Shown here piece by piece: positions 54,254-64,000 of a stretch of 64,000 nucleotides of DNA; the stretch's first letter is position 1, and each line of letters starts with the position of its first letter. The DNA comes from Ashinkailepas kermadecensis (taxonomy: Eukaryota > Arthropoda > Thecostraca > Neolepadidae). The stretch covers positions 1 through 64,000 of the forward strand of contig JAOTOM010002893.1 of NCBI GenBank assembly GCA_034440615.1. The letters run 5' to 3'. The notes under the pieces are model-generated. The model was given only the letters and a program-made list of their open reading frames with translations. It did no database searches and was not told the origin of the DNA. The translations under genes and the position numbers were made by a program.

Positions 54254-54520
54254 CGTTTGCTTATTTATACCCTGGTATGGCTCAGTTCTCAGCGGAAAAA
54301 AAATATTCTTGCTATTGCGCTTTGCGTAAATGATGCACCATGCCAAGAACAAACAAGACATCAATATGAAGCCATGTTCCCCATTCTGGAACCATACTAA
54401 GAGCCTAAAAGAGCAATAGGAGGCCCTAACACAGTGGAGGCCCCCTTTCGGGAGCAGGAAGGCCCCCTATCAATATTGCCCCCCCTGGAAGAATTTCGTG
54501 GCGACGCCACTGGGTGCAAG

Positions 54521-55611
54521 CAGTGGGGCTTCTTCATATCAGCTCCGAAGTCCGCTACGGTAGCCTTTAAACGAGGTCCGTCACCTTTGAATGTCGCGCT
54601 AAGAATTGCGGGCGACGATATACCGCAGGTATCCTCACACAAATTTCTCGGAATTACTCTGCACAGTCGTCTCACCTTCCGCAGGCATGTAGAAAACATC
54701 AGAAATCGTTGTCTGTCACGATTGAATGTTTTAAAATGCCTTCCAGGTCGATCCTGGGGTGCCAATCGAAAAACACTTACAACGCTTTATATCGGGCTGA
54801 TTAGATCGGTACTGGAATACAACTCTGTCATTTTTTTTCGATGACAGCACCTTCTCTAGGGAAACGCCTTGAGGCAATCCAATCATCGTGCCTTCGTGTT
54901 ATATCAGGAACGTTCAGAACCTCTCCGGTATCCGCGCTGCGGGTGGATCTGAATCTTCCGTTCTTATCGGACCGTCGAATGTTTTCCATAATCCGATACA
55001 GGTATCAGGTCCAGAGCACACGAACCCATCCAGCATCTTCAGCGTTCAGACCGTGTCGGGCTCCAGACCACAGAAGGCACCTAAGACCAATCAACACCGT
55101 GGCAAGGCTCGCTGAAGTGGCTGCTGCAACGCTGGGAATGCCACCGCTGTCCATTGCAACAAAACCTCGTCTGTTTCCGTTCTGGCTTTACAACACATTA
55201 CCCATCGAATATCTCTTCCACTTCAACAAGTCACAGACCACGGAATTTGAGGTGCGAGCGTCTTTCAATGAGTACAAAGGTGTACATAGTGATTATGAGT
55301 TTTTCTACACCGACGGCTCTGGTCACGGCGAAAAGGCTGGTGCAGCCGCTGTGAGTCGGAACTTCCGCTTCGGCACGAGACCCTCTAATTTCACCACCGT
55401 TTTCACCTCTGAACTATATGCAATGAAAATCGCTTTGTCGCATATCAAAGAAGTCGGCATTGCTCAGGCAGTTATCTGTACGGACTCCCGAGCTTCCTTA
55501 CAGGCATTACACAGACATCACAACATCGGACACCCTTATGTGTTGGAGCTGATCGAAATGTGGCATTCTCTTCCTCCTTCGCAGAATGTTATTTTCTTAT
55601 GGATCCCTGGA
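54521..55611 (+). pseudogene. LINE reverse transcriptase C-terminus and RNase H
   Basis: Encodes QWGFFISAPKSATVAFKRG, HKFLGITLHSRLTFRRHVE, LIRSVLEYNSVIF and, after a frame break near 54838, RVISGTFRTSPVSALRVDLN followed by an RNase H domain: YTDGSGHGEKAGAAAV, FTSELYAMKIALSHI, VICTDSRASLQAL and IFLWIPG. This order is typical of Jockey/I-group LINEs that carry RNase H. It is truncated at 55611 by another G-rich insertion starting CAGGGGTGTCGATTTTTG. Confidence 0.88.
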
Positions 55612-57990
55612 CAGGGGTGTCGATTTTTGAAAAACATTGGGGGGGGGGGCGAACTGTCAACGTACTAGACCCCCCCCCCATTCAAAAACTTATCGGATTT
55701 CGCCCACTATATTTTCAGACCTCGATAATTATGATTTTTTTATTTGACGATGTGTATGTTGATGTTTGTTCAGCATCCTCGCCAACGGGCAAAGTTGTCC
55801 AGTAACAGGTGAAGCCACCTAAGCAAAAGAGCAGTACACAGTACATGTCAACATAAAACTTTTAGTCATAGCATGCGACTACAGAGTCATACAGTGGACT
55901 CGGATCCATCGTCATCATCAACGTCACCGTCATCGTCAACGTTACCGTCACCCTCCCCTCACTCTACACACCAACAAACACACACCGGCGGAAGTAAAAT
56001 ATTTATGCGCCCATATGTAGGCTAAACCACACCGGCCTTGATGGAGCATCGGAGCACAGCAGGCTTGAACTGTGATGACGATGGGTGAAGGTATTTCTTT
56101 GGTGCCTAACATTAGGGAGGGGCGAAGCCAAAGTTTTGGTGGGGAGAATTCAGAGTTGGGGAGGGGCACAGCCTCCACAAAAGCATATAAATCGAAAACA
56201 ATGTCCTCTGATCAAACATGTGCATTGATGTAGTCATCGTGATCGCAGAGTCTAGTCAGTCACCACACACGACACCAAGCAAACTAAAATGCGCAACGGA
56301 TCATAGACATCAATCATCGAAATCGTCCTTCTACATTTTAATTATAACAGTCTAAAACTCCACCCGTGCCCAATGGCGCAGCCAAGAGCAAGAGTAGGAC
56401 ACACTGGGTATATGTCTCTCCGGTCACGGCCAACGAGTCCGAAAAGGTCAGTCCAGGAGATTCCCAGAAGTGCCATCCGACGGTTTTAAAATGAATATGT
56501 CGGCTCGAACGGTTTCTTTGCTAGAGTCGGAAGTATAAAGTACAAAATTCAGAAAGTGGGAATAATGGCAGAAATCAAAGCAGTTTTTAAATCGGCGGAA
56601 TTGGAATGGTCTCCGCACCAGGTGTGTCGCAATGAGGAATTTTCACTGCAACCCTGTTAGTACTTGTAATCCTTTCCCTCCAAAAGGTTAAGTGCGAAGT
56701 TTTCTATACCTTTGGTGGTGCTTGGACCCCACCATATTTGTCTTCCTGACCTCATTCACCAATTTGATTTCTAATTCCCTTGAAATTGACTTGGGACCGA
56801 TCAAGGAGGATAATATTCCACAATCTCCAAAATGCCGAGATTCGCAGTAGTTGCAGCATTGCAACAAAACAATCCAGATCATACTGTTCTTTCATCAAAT
56901 CAAATAACTCTGCTTTCCCAAAAATTTAATCAAGGCCCAGGTTACTAAACGGAGGTCAGGTCAAATTCTCTCTTCTTATCGCAGTAAGGGGAAAACTTTT
57001 CGTGCAGAACGTGATGAAAGAATGATATAAACATTCGGCTTTCAAATATGTGACAAGGTCAATGGTGTTACGTCAGGTCAAGTATTATGCATATTCTACA
57101 CTGCCGTCTTGTGTGTGAAGTTGGGGTTTCTGTGCGCGTCAGCTGCCTTGGCGACATTGCGCCCGCAATGTCGTCTGACGCCGAATGCTACTGCTCCTTG
57201 TGAATTGAAATGTTAATGAGGTTTTAGAGCCACCGAAGTAGTACACCATAACATTGTGTGAACAATGATCCGAGATGACCGGACTTCGTGTGACCGGACC
57301 TTATCATATTAAGCAAACATATAGCATATACAGGGCATATATCAAGATATGCAAAATGTCGGGCAGAAGGAACACATGGCAGACGTGAGGAGTCTTCATG
57401 TAGACACGAATAAGGCCACGAGGATGCCGCACCCAAATGCATTCGGGCCGCGCTGCTGTCAGTACCTGTAATCATTACCCTAGTGGAAGGTCAGTCACGC
57501 TGCTGACATAATTTGCTTTTCTGATGGCATCAATATTCAGCGTTCGAAATGCACTAGAGCAGCTGTGTCTCAAGCAGATTCAATAGCTGTGACGAATTGG
57601 TAAATATTAATACATGGGTGACATTGGTACCTACTAATGGTAAGGTGAGCGATAGAATACGGAGAAAATGACAACTAATGCACAAAAAAACTGCTCGGAA
57701 AGATGATGCAAAGCCGTGACTAATCCCACACCGTTCACTGTGACTCATCAGGGCCGTGGAGTACGCACCGTCTACTAGGGCTGGATTTATAATTTTGCAA
57801 TCCTGGGTGAGGAAAGGACAATTTCTGAGTGATGGAATACGGAGAGGATATTTTCCTTCAAACCTTGGCAACAGAATCTCACCTTGAAATTTCAGGTGAA
57901 TCTTGAGCACTTTACCACAGGGCAATTCATTGTCGAACAACACCATCAGACATCCAAATTGAAAACGCATGGAGGATAATTTTGCGAAGA
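55612..57990. other. transposon debris, no gene recognised
   Basis: Starts with a hAT-type end (CAGGGGTGTC, then a G run) whose partner end was not found. A G-rich stretch AGGGAGGGGCGAAGCC lies near 56115. The dispersed motif GTGCGCGTCAGCTGCCTTGG ... TGCGCCC is at 57130-57163. No coding feature recognised. Confidence 0.4.
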
Positions 57991-58039
57991 GGATAATGCT
58001 ATGGATGGCAAAAATCCAGGAAAGACCCGTTTTTCGACC

Positions 58040-58509
58040 CTGACGTCTACTGTGGCGGGCCAGGGTCGCAGAGCAAACCGTCCACTGTGGTGGACCGGGG
58101 CTGTGGAGCACACCTTCTACTATGGCGGACCAGAGCCGCGAAGCACACCGTCCACTCTGGCGGACCGTTGCCGCGAAGCACATGGTCCACCGTAACGGAC
58201 CGGAGCCTCGGAGCACACCGTCCACTGTGGCGGATCAGGGCCGCGGAGTACATCATCAACTGTGACAGACCAGGGTCGCAGAGTACACCGTCCACTGTGG
58301 TGGACCGGTGCCGTAGGGCACACCTACTATGACGGACTAGGGCCGCGAAGCATAGCGTCCACTGCGGCGGATCAGGGCCACGGAGTACATCATCCACTGT
58401 GGTGGATCAGGGTCGCGGAGCAAATCGTCCACTGTGGCGGATCAGGGCCGTGGAGTACACCGTCGATTGTGCCAGATCGGGGCCACGGAGCACATCGCCC
58501 ACTGTGGCG
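58040..58509. repeat. 35-bp satellite, about 13 copies
   Basis: Unit GTCCACTGTGGCGGACCAGG GCCGCGGAGCACACC with moderate divergence. It continues for ~50 bases at 59002-59055 after an inserted element. Confidence 0.9.
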
Positions 58510-59001
58510 CAGTCGGTAGTGACAAATTATTCGTGAAATAGGGTGGAATATACCACTTTCTGAACACTCCATCGACATCCTTATCCAAGAGTAATCGACA
58601 TCCTGATCTTTGATTGGTACTTATTAATTCCTCGTGTTTCCCTTCTAACAGTATCTCGTTCCTAAATAACATGTTCATGCTCTCGATAAGGAATGGTGAT
58701 ACACGAACATTTTGCAATGCAATTTCAGGTTAAGGGATTACCTATAATGCGGTATGGCATACAATACCTGTTTATGGCATAGGTATTATTCTCTCGATCC
58801 AGAATATAGGTCTTCCTAAATTATGAATCTGAAAACAAATCATAAAGGTACAGTCATAAGTACCTAAACCATTGCTTCAAATTTCAGTCTGAAAGACATC
58901 AAAAGCGTTTTAAATGACACTAATTCCATGTCAAACTTCGACATCCTACTGCGCTCGTTTCGACATCTCACGACTAACGAAAAACCAATAGTTTAACCCT
59001 G
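58510..59001 (-). mobile_element. 492-bp non-autonomous element in the 35-bp satellite
   Basis: Inverted copy of 43164-43652. Flanked by the 8-bp duplication CTGTGGCG (58502-58509 and 59002-59009), which is itself part of the satellite unit. Ends CAGTCGG and, inverted, CAGGGTT, so the inverted termini are very short. The 8-bp duplication suggests hAT-type mobilisation. Confidence 0.88.
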
Positions 59002-59084
59002 CTGTGGCGGACCGGGGCCGCGGAGTACACCGTCCCTTGCGGCGGATCATAGCCATCAACAGTTGAAATTATGTTATGCCATGA

Positions 59085-59473
59085 CAGTGGCGTACCTAGG
59101 ATTTGTGAGAGGGGCAAACTGATTTGAAAGGTGCTCAACTACCCCCATTTAGAAACGTCCCCGGATTTCAATCAATATATTTTTTTTCAAAGGTGATTCT
59201 ATATATTTTTGTTGTAGAATAATTAGTGGCCAAATTAACTGTCCTGTGGAGGGGACCAAATATACCATCATTATTTCTAAATTACCGTATTTCAACCCTA
59301 ACTCCCCCCATCCTGCTCGAAGGTTTTTTTTTGGTATCCCATAAAAAGTCACCTCGCACTGCTGAAATTACACCTGAAAAAAAATCATTCAAAAATGTTA
59401 AATTTGGCAATATCAGGCATTTCAAGTAATAACGCTCGGTCGCCAAAACGCCAAAGTTCGTGCACGTGTACAC
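59085..59473 (+). mobile_element. element AB, part A (left of inserted transposon)
   Basis: Begins CAGTGGCGTACCTAGG and matches 53124-52745 (minus). It ends with GTGTACAC, the duplicated target of the transposon that follows. Part B resumes at 63723. Confidence 0.82.
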
Positions 59474-62400
59474 TAGGTTGTGTCGAAACGCGCATTTTTC
59501 TTTCGTTTTGCCTATGGTTAGCAAAATTATAGTGCCCACGGGTCTATGAACCCCGAATATACTTGAAATTTCTTGAAAAAATGATACACAAAGTGTGCTC
59601 CGCCCTTGGAAGGTTTGGCCGTGTGCCCACAAGAGCCACCTAGCGGGGATAATATCGGCTCAGAAACTAAAGCCGACAGGAAGTCATATAGTCATATTTT
59701 TGGAATCAGCGTACAAAATGATGCCTAATGATGACTACTGCTACTCGATTTAGTCATTATTTAGGGTCCTGCAGCGGTATTCGCGTACCGTGTCCGCGCT
59801 GCCGTCACGAAATTCCACCAGCCCGCAGGTCTGGCTAGACCGTGTGGGCCCGTCCCCGAGACCGGGAGAGGTTGGGGGAGAGGACACTCGCGACATGACC
59901 TGATACACCGAGCAGGGTCGGATCCAGGAATTTTCCAAGGGGGGGGCGAGCCCTGATGTTGGGGGCGGCACGCCCGAGGGCGCGGCCAAATATAGGTGTG
60001 CCAGGGGTGGCACTATAATCACCCTCAAAACGCACTGTAACTAATGTGTTTATTTGTTCGTTGGTATGCAGGGTTTCATTGCCTTCTAAATTAGTATTTC
60101 TTATGATACCATTACTAAATTAATATACACTTTTATATTATACGCTGTTATTTAGCTCATTGGTATATTATACACTCCTAACTCTAAGACAGAAAAGAAG
60201 CAATGCCATGCACCCTAATACGGCTCCATCATGGCATTATTATTGAGAGTATGAATGAACGATTAGTTGTGCAATGTGACAGTAGATGGACATATGTGTA
60301 ATAGGTATGAGTGGCCTGGTGTTGTTTCGCTCTTGGTTTCGCCTGTCAGTCGATTAATTATAATTTTTAAACAATTTCTTTCTAAGATGCACTTTCAATT
60401 CCAAACTCATAAATTAATCAGTGCTTATGTGTCGATGACCCCCTTGTCTCCCCCTCCTTGTATCCGACCCCGACAGCGAGCACTTCACTGCATTGATATT
60501 CTGGTGTCGTTATCGCCGCAAGCGTCCAGCTGTAACTGTCCCCCGACCCTCCCCTCCGCCGGCAGATCTGAATGGCCCGTTGTTCGTGTTCAGACATGCC
60601 CTGTCGCCTGGGTATCTGGATTAATTACAGAGCGTCGGTTTCCGACCGGCGTCGCGACCGACGCTAGTCAGCGGTCACTCAGATCAGTATCGACGGATCA
60701 GTGATAATTAGCGTGTCGAGAGGTGCTAGTGCGTTTGGCTATGGAGCGGAAATCTGCGAGTCACCAGTCCACCACACGGCAAGCGAAAGGGTTGGGATGC
60801 CCAGCTGAACTAAAAAAGAACATGTTTCCGACGCGCAAGGACGTATTAGGGTATGTCGAAAAAGTGTATAGTAAAATACAGTTCGATAAGAAAGTGAGGA
60901 CCACCGATAAGCTGCCCGCAATCAACAAGGTCGCAAATGCTGTGCGGGATTTGTGGATCCGAGAAGGGATCCCGGCGTTGGGTCTCCGGCGCATCCATGC
61001 CATGGTAACAGAGTGCCGGGACAAGTTTATGTCGTACAAGAAAGCGATCTCAAAAAGATCAAAGAAAGGGACTCCCAAGAACGATGCCAAGATAGCATCT
61101 CTGGAAGATAAGGCTAGGTGGTTTGAAGGTTTGTTTGATATCGCCCAATGCAAGTGCGCTGATATGCTGAACTGCGCGTGCCCCAGAGACTAGAAGGTGC
61201 CGCCTATGGAGATTGGGTTTTTGAACGACCAACGTGGACCACGGAAGATGTACTTGGGCACAGTCGACGTTCAGGAGACGAAACGAAGACGACACCGAGA
61301 ACGTGTACGGACTCAGAGAAGGGCCCAAACCGGGGACAACAGCGACCAGAGCCAGCCGCCACCGAAATCAACCACTACTCGGACAACGGCCGGCGGTCCT
61401 GTCTGAGGAGACGGTGCTACCCGTCTGGAGTCGCCGGAGCCGACAACTCATGGAGTCCTGGAGTCGTCCTCAGATTCCGAAGATTCTACCCCGAAGCCTG
61501 GCTGCTCATCAGCGCCGGACTCCGTTTCCATGGCATCAGCCAGCTCTTCCGAGTTCGAGAGCGAGGTCGCTCTGCCGTCATCGCAAAACAGAGACGACTT
61601 GACCAACACAGCGTTGGCGGCAGACAGATATGGCATATCCAACCGCGCCTGCGCAGCGCTTATTAACGCATTCCAGGTCGATATTGGTCGTGTCGACAAG
61701 GACAATGTGGCAACAGTGGTGGATAGCAAAAAAGATGTGGAGAGAAAGTAACCGTGTTCGGAGTGAGACAGCTGTGGACTGTAAGGATGACCTGATAATC
61801 AGTGACGTCACGGGGCTATATTTTGACGGAAGAAAGGATCACACGTACGTTAGTTCGCTGTCGAAGGAGCGTGAGGAACATGTGGTAGTTGTGTCTGAGC
61901 CGAACAGTAAGTACGTGACTCATTTTACGCCGGTGTCGGGAAAGTCAGAGCATTTGTGCTTGGAGCTGAGTGCAGTGGCGTGTGAGATCGATGCGGATGT
62001 GTGCGTGTTAGGATGTGATGGAACTAGCGTCAACACTGGCCGAAAGGGTGGTGTTTGCCGCCTATTTTAACTCAGTCGGAAACGGCCAGTGCATTGGTTT
62101 GTGTGCCAATTGCACGCAAACGAATTAAACCTCAGAGAGGTGTTCTCAAAATTAGATGGCGCGACCACTGGACCCAGGTCATTTACTGGTTCCATTGGCA
62201 AGGCGGCAGGCGGGTCTGTAGAACTGCTTCCAGTTGTAAAATTTCAGACAATTCAGGGTAATGTTCCAAAAATTCCGTCACATGTCCAAAAAGACCTCAG
62301 CTCAGACCAAAAGCACTTGTATGACCTCGCCTTTGGGGTGCAGACTGGCTCCATCTCCGCACGGATCGCCTCTGGAAAAATCGGAACTTTGAATCACTCC

Positions 62401-63722
62401 AGGTGGCTCACCTTAGCAGCGAGGGTCTTACGGTTGTATGTATCAACCGAAGATCTCACGGTTCACCTAAAACAGTTGGTTGAGTTTCTGATGCTTCATT
62501 ACACCCCCATGTGGTTCTGTATCAAACAAAACTGGCACTGCAAAAATGGCCCATCCAATCTAGTCGAAAGTGTAAAACTGCTCCAGGCTTTACGACCAGA
62601 ATTGGCCGAGTTGGTGAAGTCTGTGATACAGCGCAATGGGTACTGGTCTCACCCAGAGGCGATCCTTGTGGCGATGCTGGCCGACGAGGACCACGACAAA
62701 CGCCAGCTAGCTGTGGACCGCATTCAGGAGTGTCGCAATGTGCGGAACAGCTCCTCAGAAACTGGGGAGGCGACAGTCCGCGCCTTTCGTATTCCCACGA
62801 TCAACATGGAGGCCGCATGTTATACGGATTTGATTGATTGGGCCTCCGTGATGCAAACTGAGCCGCCGATGACCATGCATCTGTCGGACCATGATATCGG
62901 CCTCATCGCTGATAATCCCCTGGAAGTACCGCAGTACCCAGTCCACACACAATCGGTCAAAAGAATGGTAAAATTAGTCACAGAGGCCTCGACAATGGTA
63001 GTCGGCGCGGAGGCTCGCCATGGCTACATTATGAATACCCTGAAGCACCGCGAAGCCCTGCCACTGTGGCGCAGTAAGAAGGACTTTAAATGTAAGTAGG
63101 TAGCACACCGTCCAGTGGGAAGTAGATGCAAGTGAGTGTGCACATTGCTCTCGTGACCAAATGTGTGCATTCGTTGCGTGGATGGGCATTTGTCAGCAGG
63201 TATTTCAGCGCTCGAATTATATAATTTTCGATATTTTTGTAGATGACCGTACATGTTCCCTTTTGAGACTATATATTTAAAGAACATACGAATATCAATG
63301 CGGTGAACTGTTCGTTTACCAGGTCATGTCGCGGGTGTCCTCCCCTCTCGAGGGTGAGTCCACGGTCCCACCGGACCGTGCGGGCCAGTGGAGACTCGCG
63401 ACGGCAGTGCTGACACGCCACGCGAAGTCGGCTGCACTATCATAAATAAAGACAATATTGTGTAGCAGTGATCACCATTAGTCGTAATTTTTTACGCCGA
63501 TTCCAAAAATATGGCTATGTAACTTTATATTGGCCTTAGTTTCAAAGTTGACATTTTACCCGCTAGGTGGCACAGGTGAGCACGCTGCCAACTTTTATGA
63601 GGCCTGGGGAACACTTTGTTTATTATTTTTCCTCGAAATTTCAAGCATATTTGGGGTTTTTAGACATATGGGCACAATAATTTTGCTAACCGCAAGTAAT
63701 TGTTTTTGCACGACACACCCTA
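59474..63722 (+). mobile_element. 4,249-bp DNA transposon with long inverted repeats
   Basis: Termini TAGGTTGTGTCG and, inverted, TAGGGTGTGTCG start inverted repeats of ~429 bp (59474-59902) and ~403 bp (63320-63722), which align throughout with small gaps (for example GGTTAGCAAAATTATAGTGC / GGTTAGCAAAATTATTGTGC). The 8-bp target duplication GTGTACAC lies at 59466-59473 and 63723-63730. The interior holds one decayed transposase-like gene. A small MITE fragment is nested at 59915-60010. 8-bp duplications are known for hAT, P and Zisupton types; I cannot assign this one. Confidence 0.92.
60741..63099 (+). pseudogene. transposase-like gene, decayed
   Basis: The N-terminal part (60741-61193) has a basic region and a cysteine cluster FDIAQCKCADMLNCACP. 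In the same frame follow FLNDQRGPRKMYLGTVD and a Ser/Thr-rich linker. The C-terminal part reads GLYFDGRKDHTYV, SEPNSKYVTHFTPVSGKSEH, VLGCDGTSVNTGRKGG, WFVCQLHANELNLREVF, LNHSRWLTLAARVLRLYV and SHPEAILVAMLAD. I recall this pattern from unnamed multi-copy invertebrate protein families; the DGT aspartate and the HSRW block look like parts of an RNase-H-fold transposase, which is inference. Breaks: in-frame stops TAG 61191-61193, TGA 61404-61406 and TAA 62068-62070, and a frame change near 61750. Non-functional in this copy. Confidence 0.75.
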
Positions 63723-64000
63723 GTGTACACCCGCCTTGCGCAGTCGGCGCATTCGCCACTCTACGTGCGCTTCTCCGGTTTCTGCTAGGTCTCCCACGTT
63801 TTGATAATTACCGTCACATGATAGTCTTGTGCCACATTTGACATGTGGAATGCCTGGTATGGCGGCTCGCTGGAAAAAAATCGATAAATTCAATTCGCTG
63901 TATTAGTTCTCTTCTTCGCACATTTTCTCGTCATTAGGAAATCCGGAGACACAATGAGCTTTGATGCACCTCATCTCTTTGGTTAAATAAGCTCCCAGAT
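63723..64000 (+). mobile_element. element AB, part B (right of inserted transposon)
   Basis: Matches the minus strand of 52745-52475 along its length (CGGCGCATTCGCCAC, CACATGATAG, GAGCTTTGATGCACCTCAT). It runs off the window end. Confidence 0.82.

Larger units (their letters stand above)
49841..54512. mobile_element. 4.67-kb hAT-like element splitting a LINE
   Basis: Ends CAAGGGCGTCGCCAC (left) and, inverted, CAGTGGCGTCGCCAC (right), 13 of 15 identical. Flanked by the 8-bp duplication GGTGCAAG at 49833-49840 and 54513-54520. Removing it restores a continuous LINE frame. No transposase is visible. The interior is a 21-bp satellite, a degenerate ~30-bp array and at least two later insertions. 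Ends and an 8-bp duplication fit the hAT superfamily; the assignment is inferred. Confidence 0.8.

Overview
The window is animal nuclear DNA and shows no bacterial organisation. The left two thirds (2466-41280, minus strand) is one large, intron-rich gene for the catalytic subunit of DNA polymerase zeta (REV3/REV3L), read here as 19 coding exons from the first methionine to the stop codon. Inverted TTAGG pentamers, a CR1-like LINE and several cut-and-paste transposon remnants suggest an arthropod, plausibly a GC-rich crustacean. That placement is an inference.

Gene layout: exons 1-8 (41280-28814) encode the N-terminal B-family polymerase region. Two giant exons (9: 5,038 bp; 10: 4,817 bp) encode a long low-complexity middle region with in-frame coding repeats and a probable REV7-binding segment. 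Exons 11-19 encode the exonuclease-like fold, the polymerase motifs SLYPS and YGDTDS, and the two C-terminal cysteine clusters. The model totals about 4,600 codons (human REV3L is 3,130 residues). Phases agree at every junction except the exon 17 donor, which lacks a usable GT.

The most unusual feature of the gene is its introns. At least eleven splice junctions carry a tandem array starting at, or within a few bases of, the junction. In most of these the repeat unit contains a copy of the neighbouring exon end and its splice site, so a single intron can hold about 8 to 43 copies of its own donor or acceptor.

The right third (41.6-64 kb) is a nested transposon graveyard. A CR1-like LINE (42.6-45.0 kb) is broken by a 489-bp element whose sister copy sits in a 35-bp satellite at 58.5 kb. 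A 586-bp fold-back element has an 8-bp target duplication (TSD). A piggyBac-like element fills 48.06-48.95 kb. A second LINE with RNase H is split by a 4.67-kb hAT-like element that itself holds a 21-bp satellite. At 59474-63722 lies a 4,249-bp DNA transposon with inverted repeats of over 400 bp, a palindromic 8-bp TSD and a decayed gene of a transposase-like family I cannot name; its unoccupied host element is also present at 52.5-53.1 kb.

No RNA genes, CRISPR arrays or other intact protein-coding genes were recognised.
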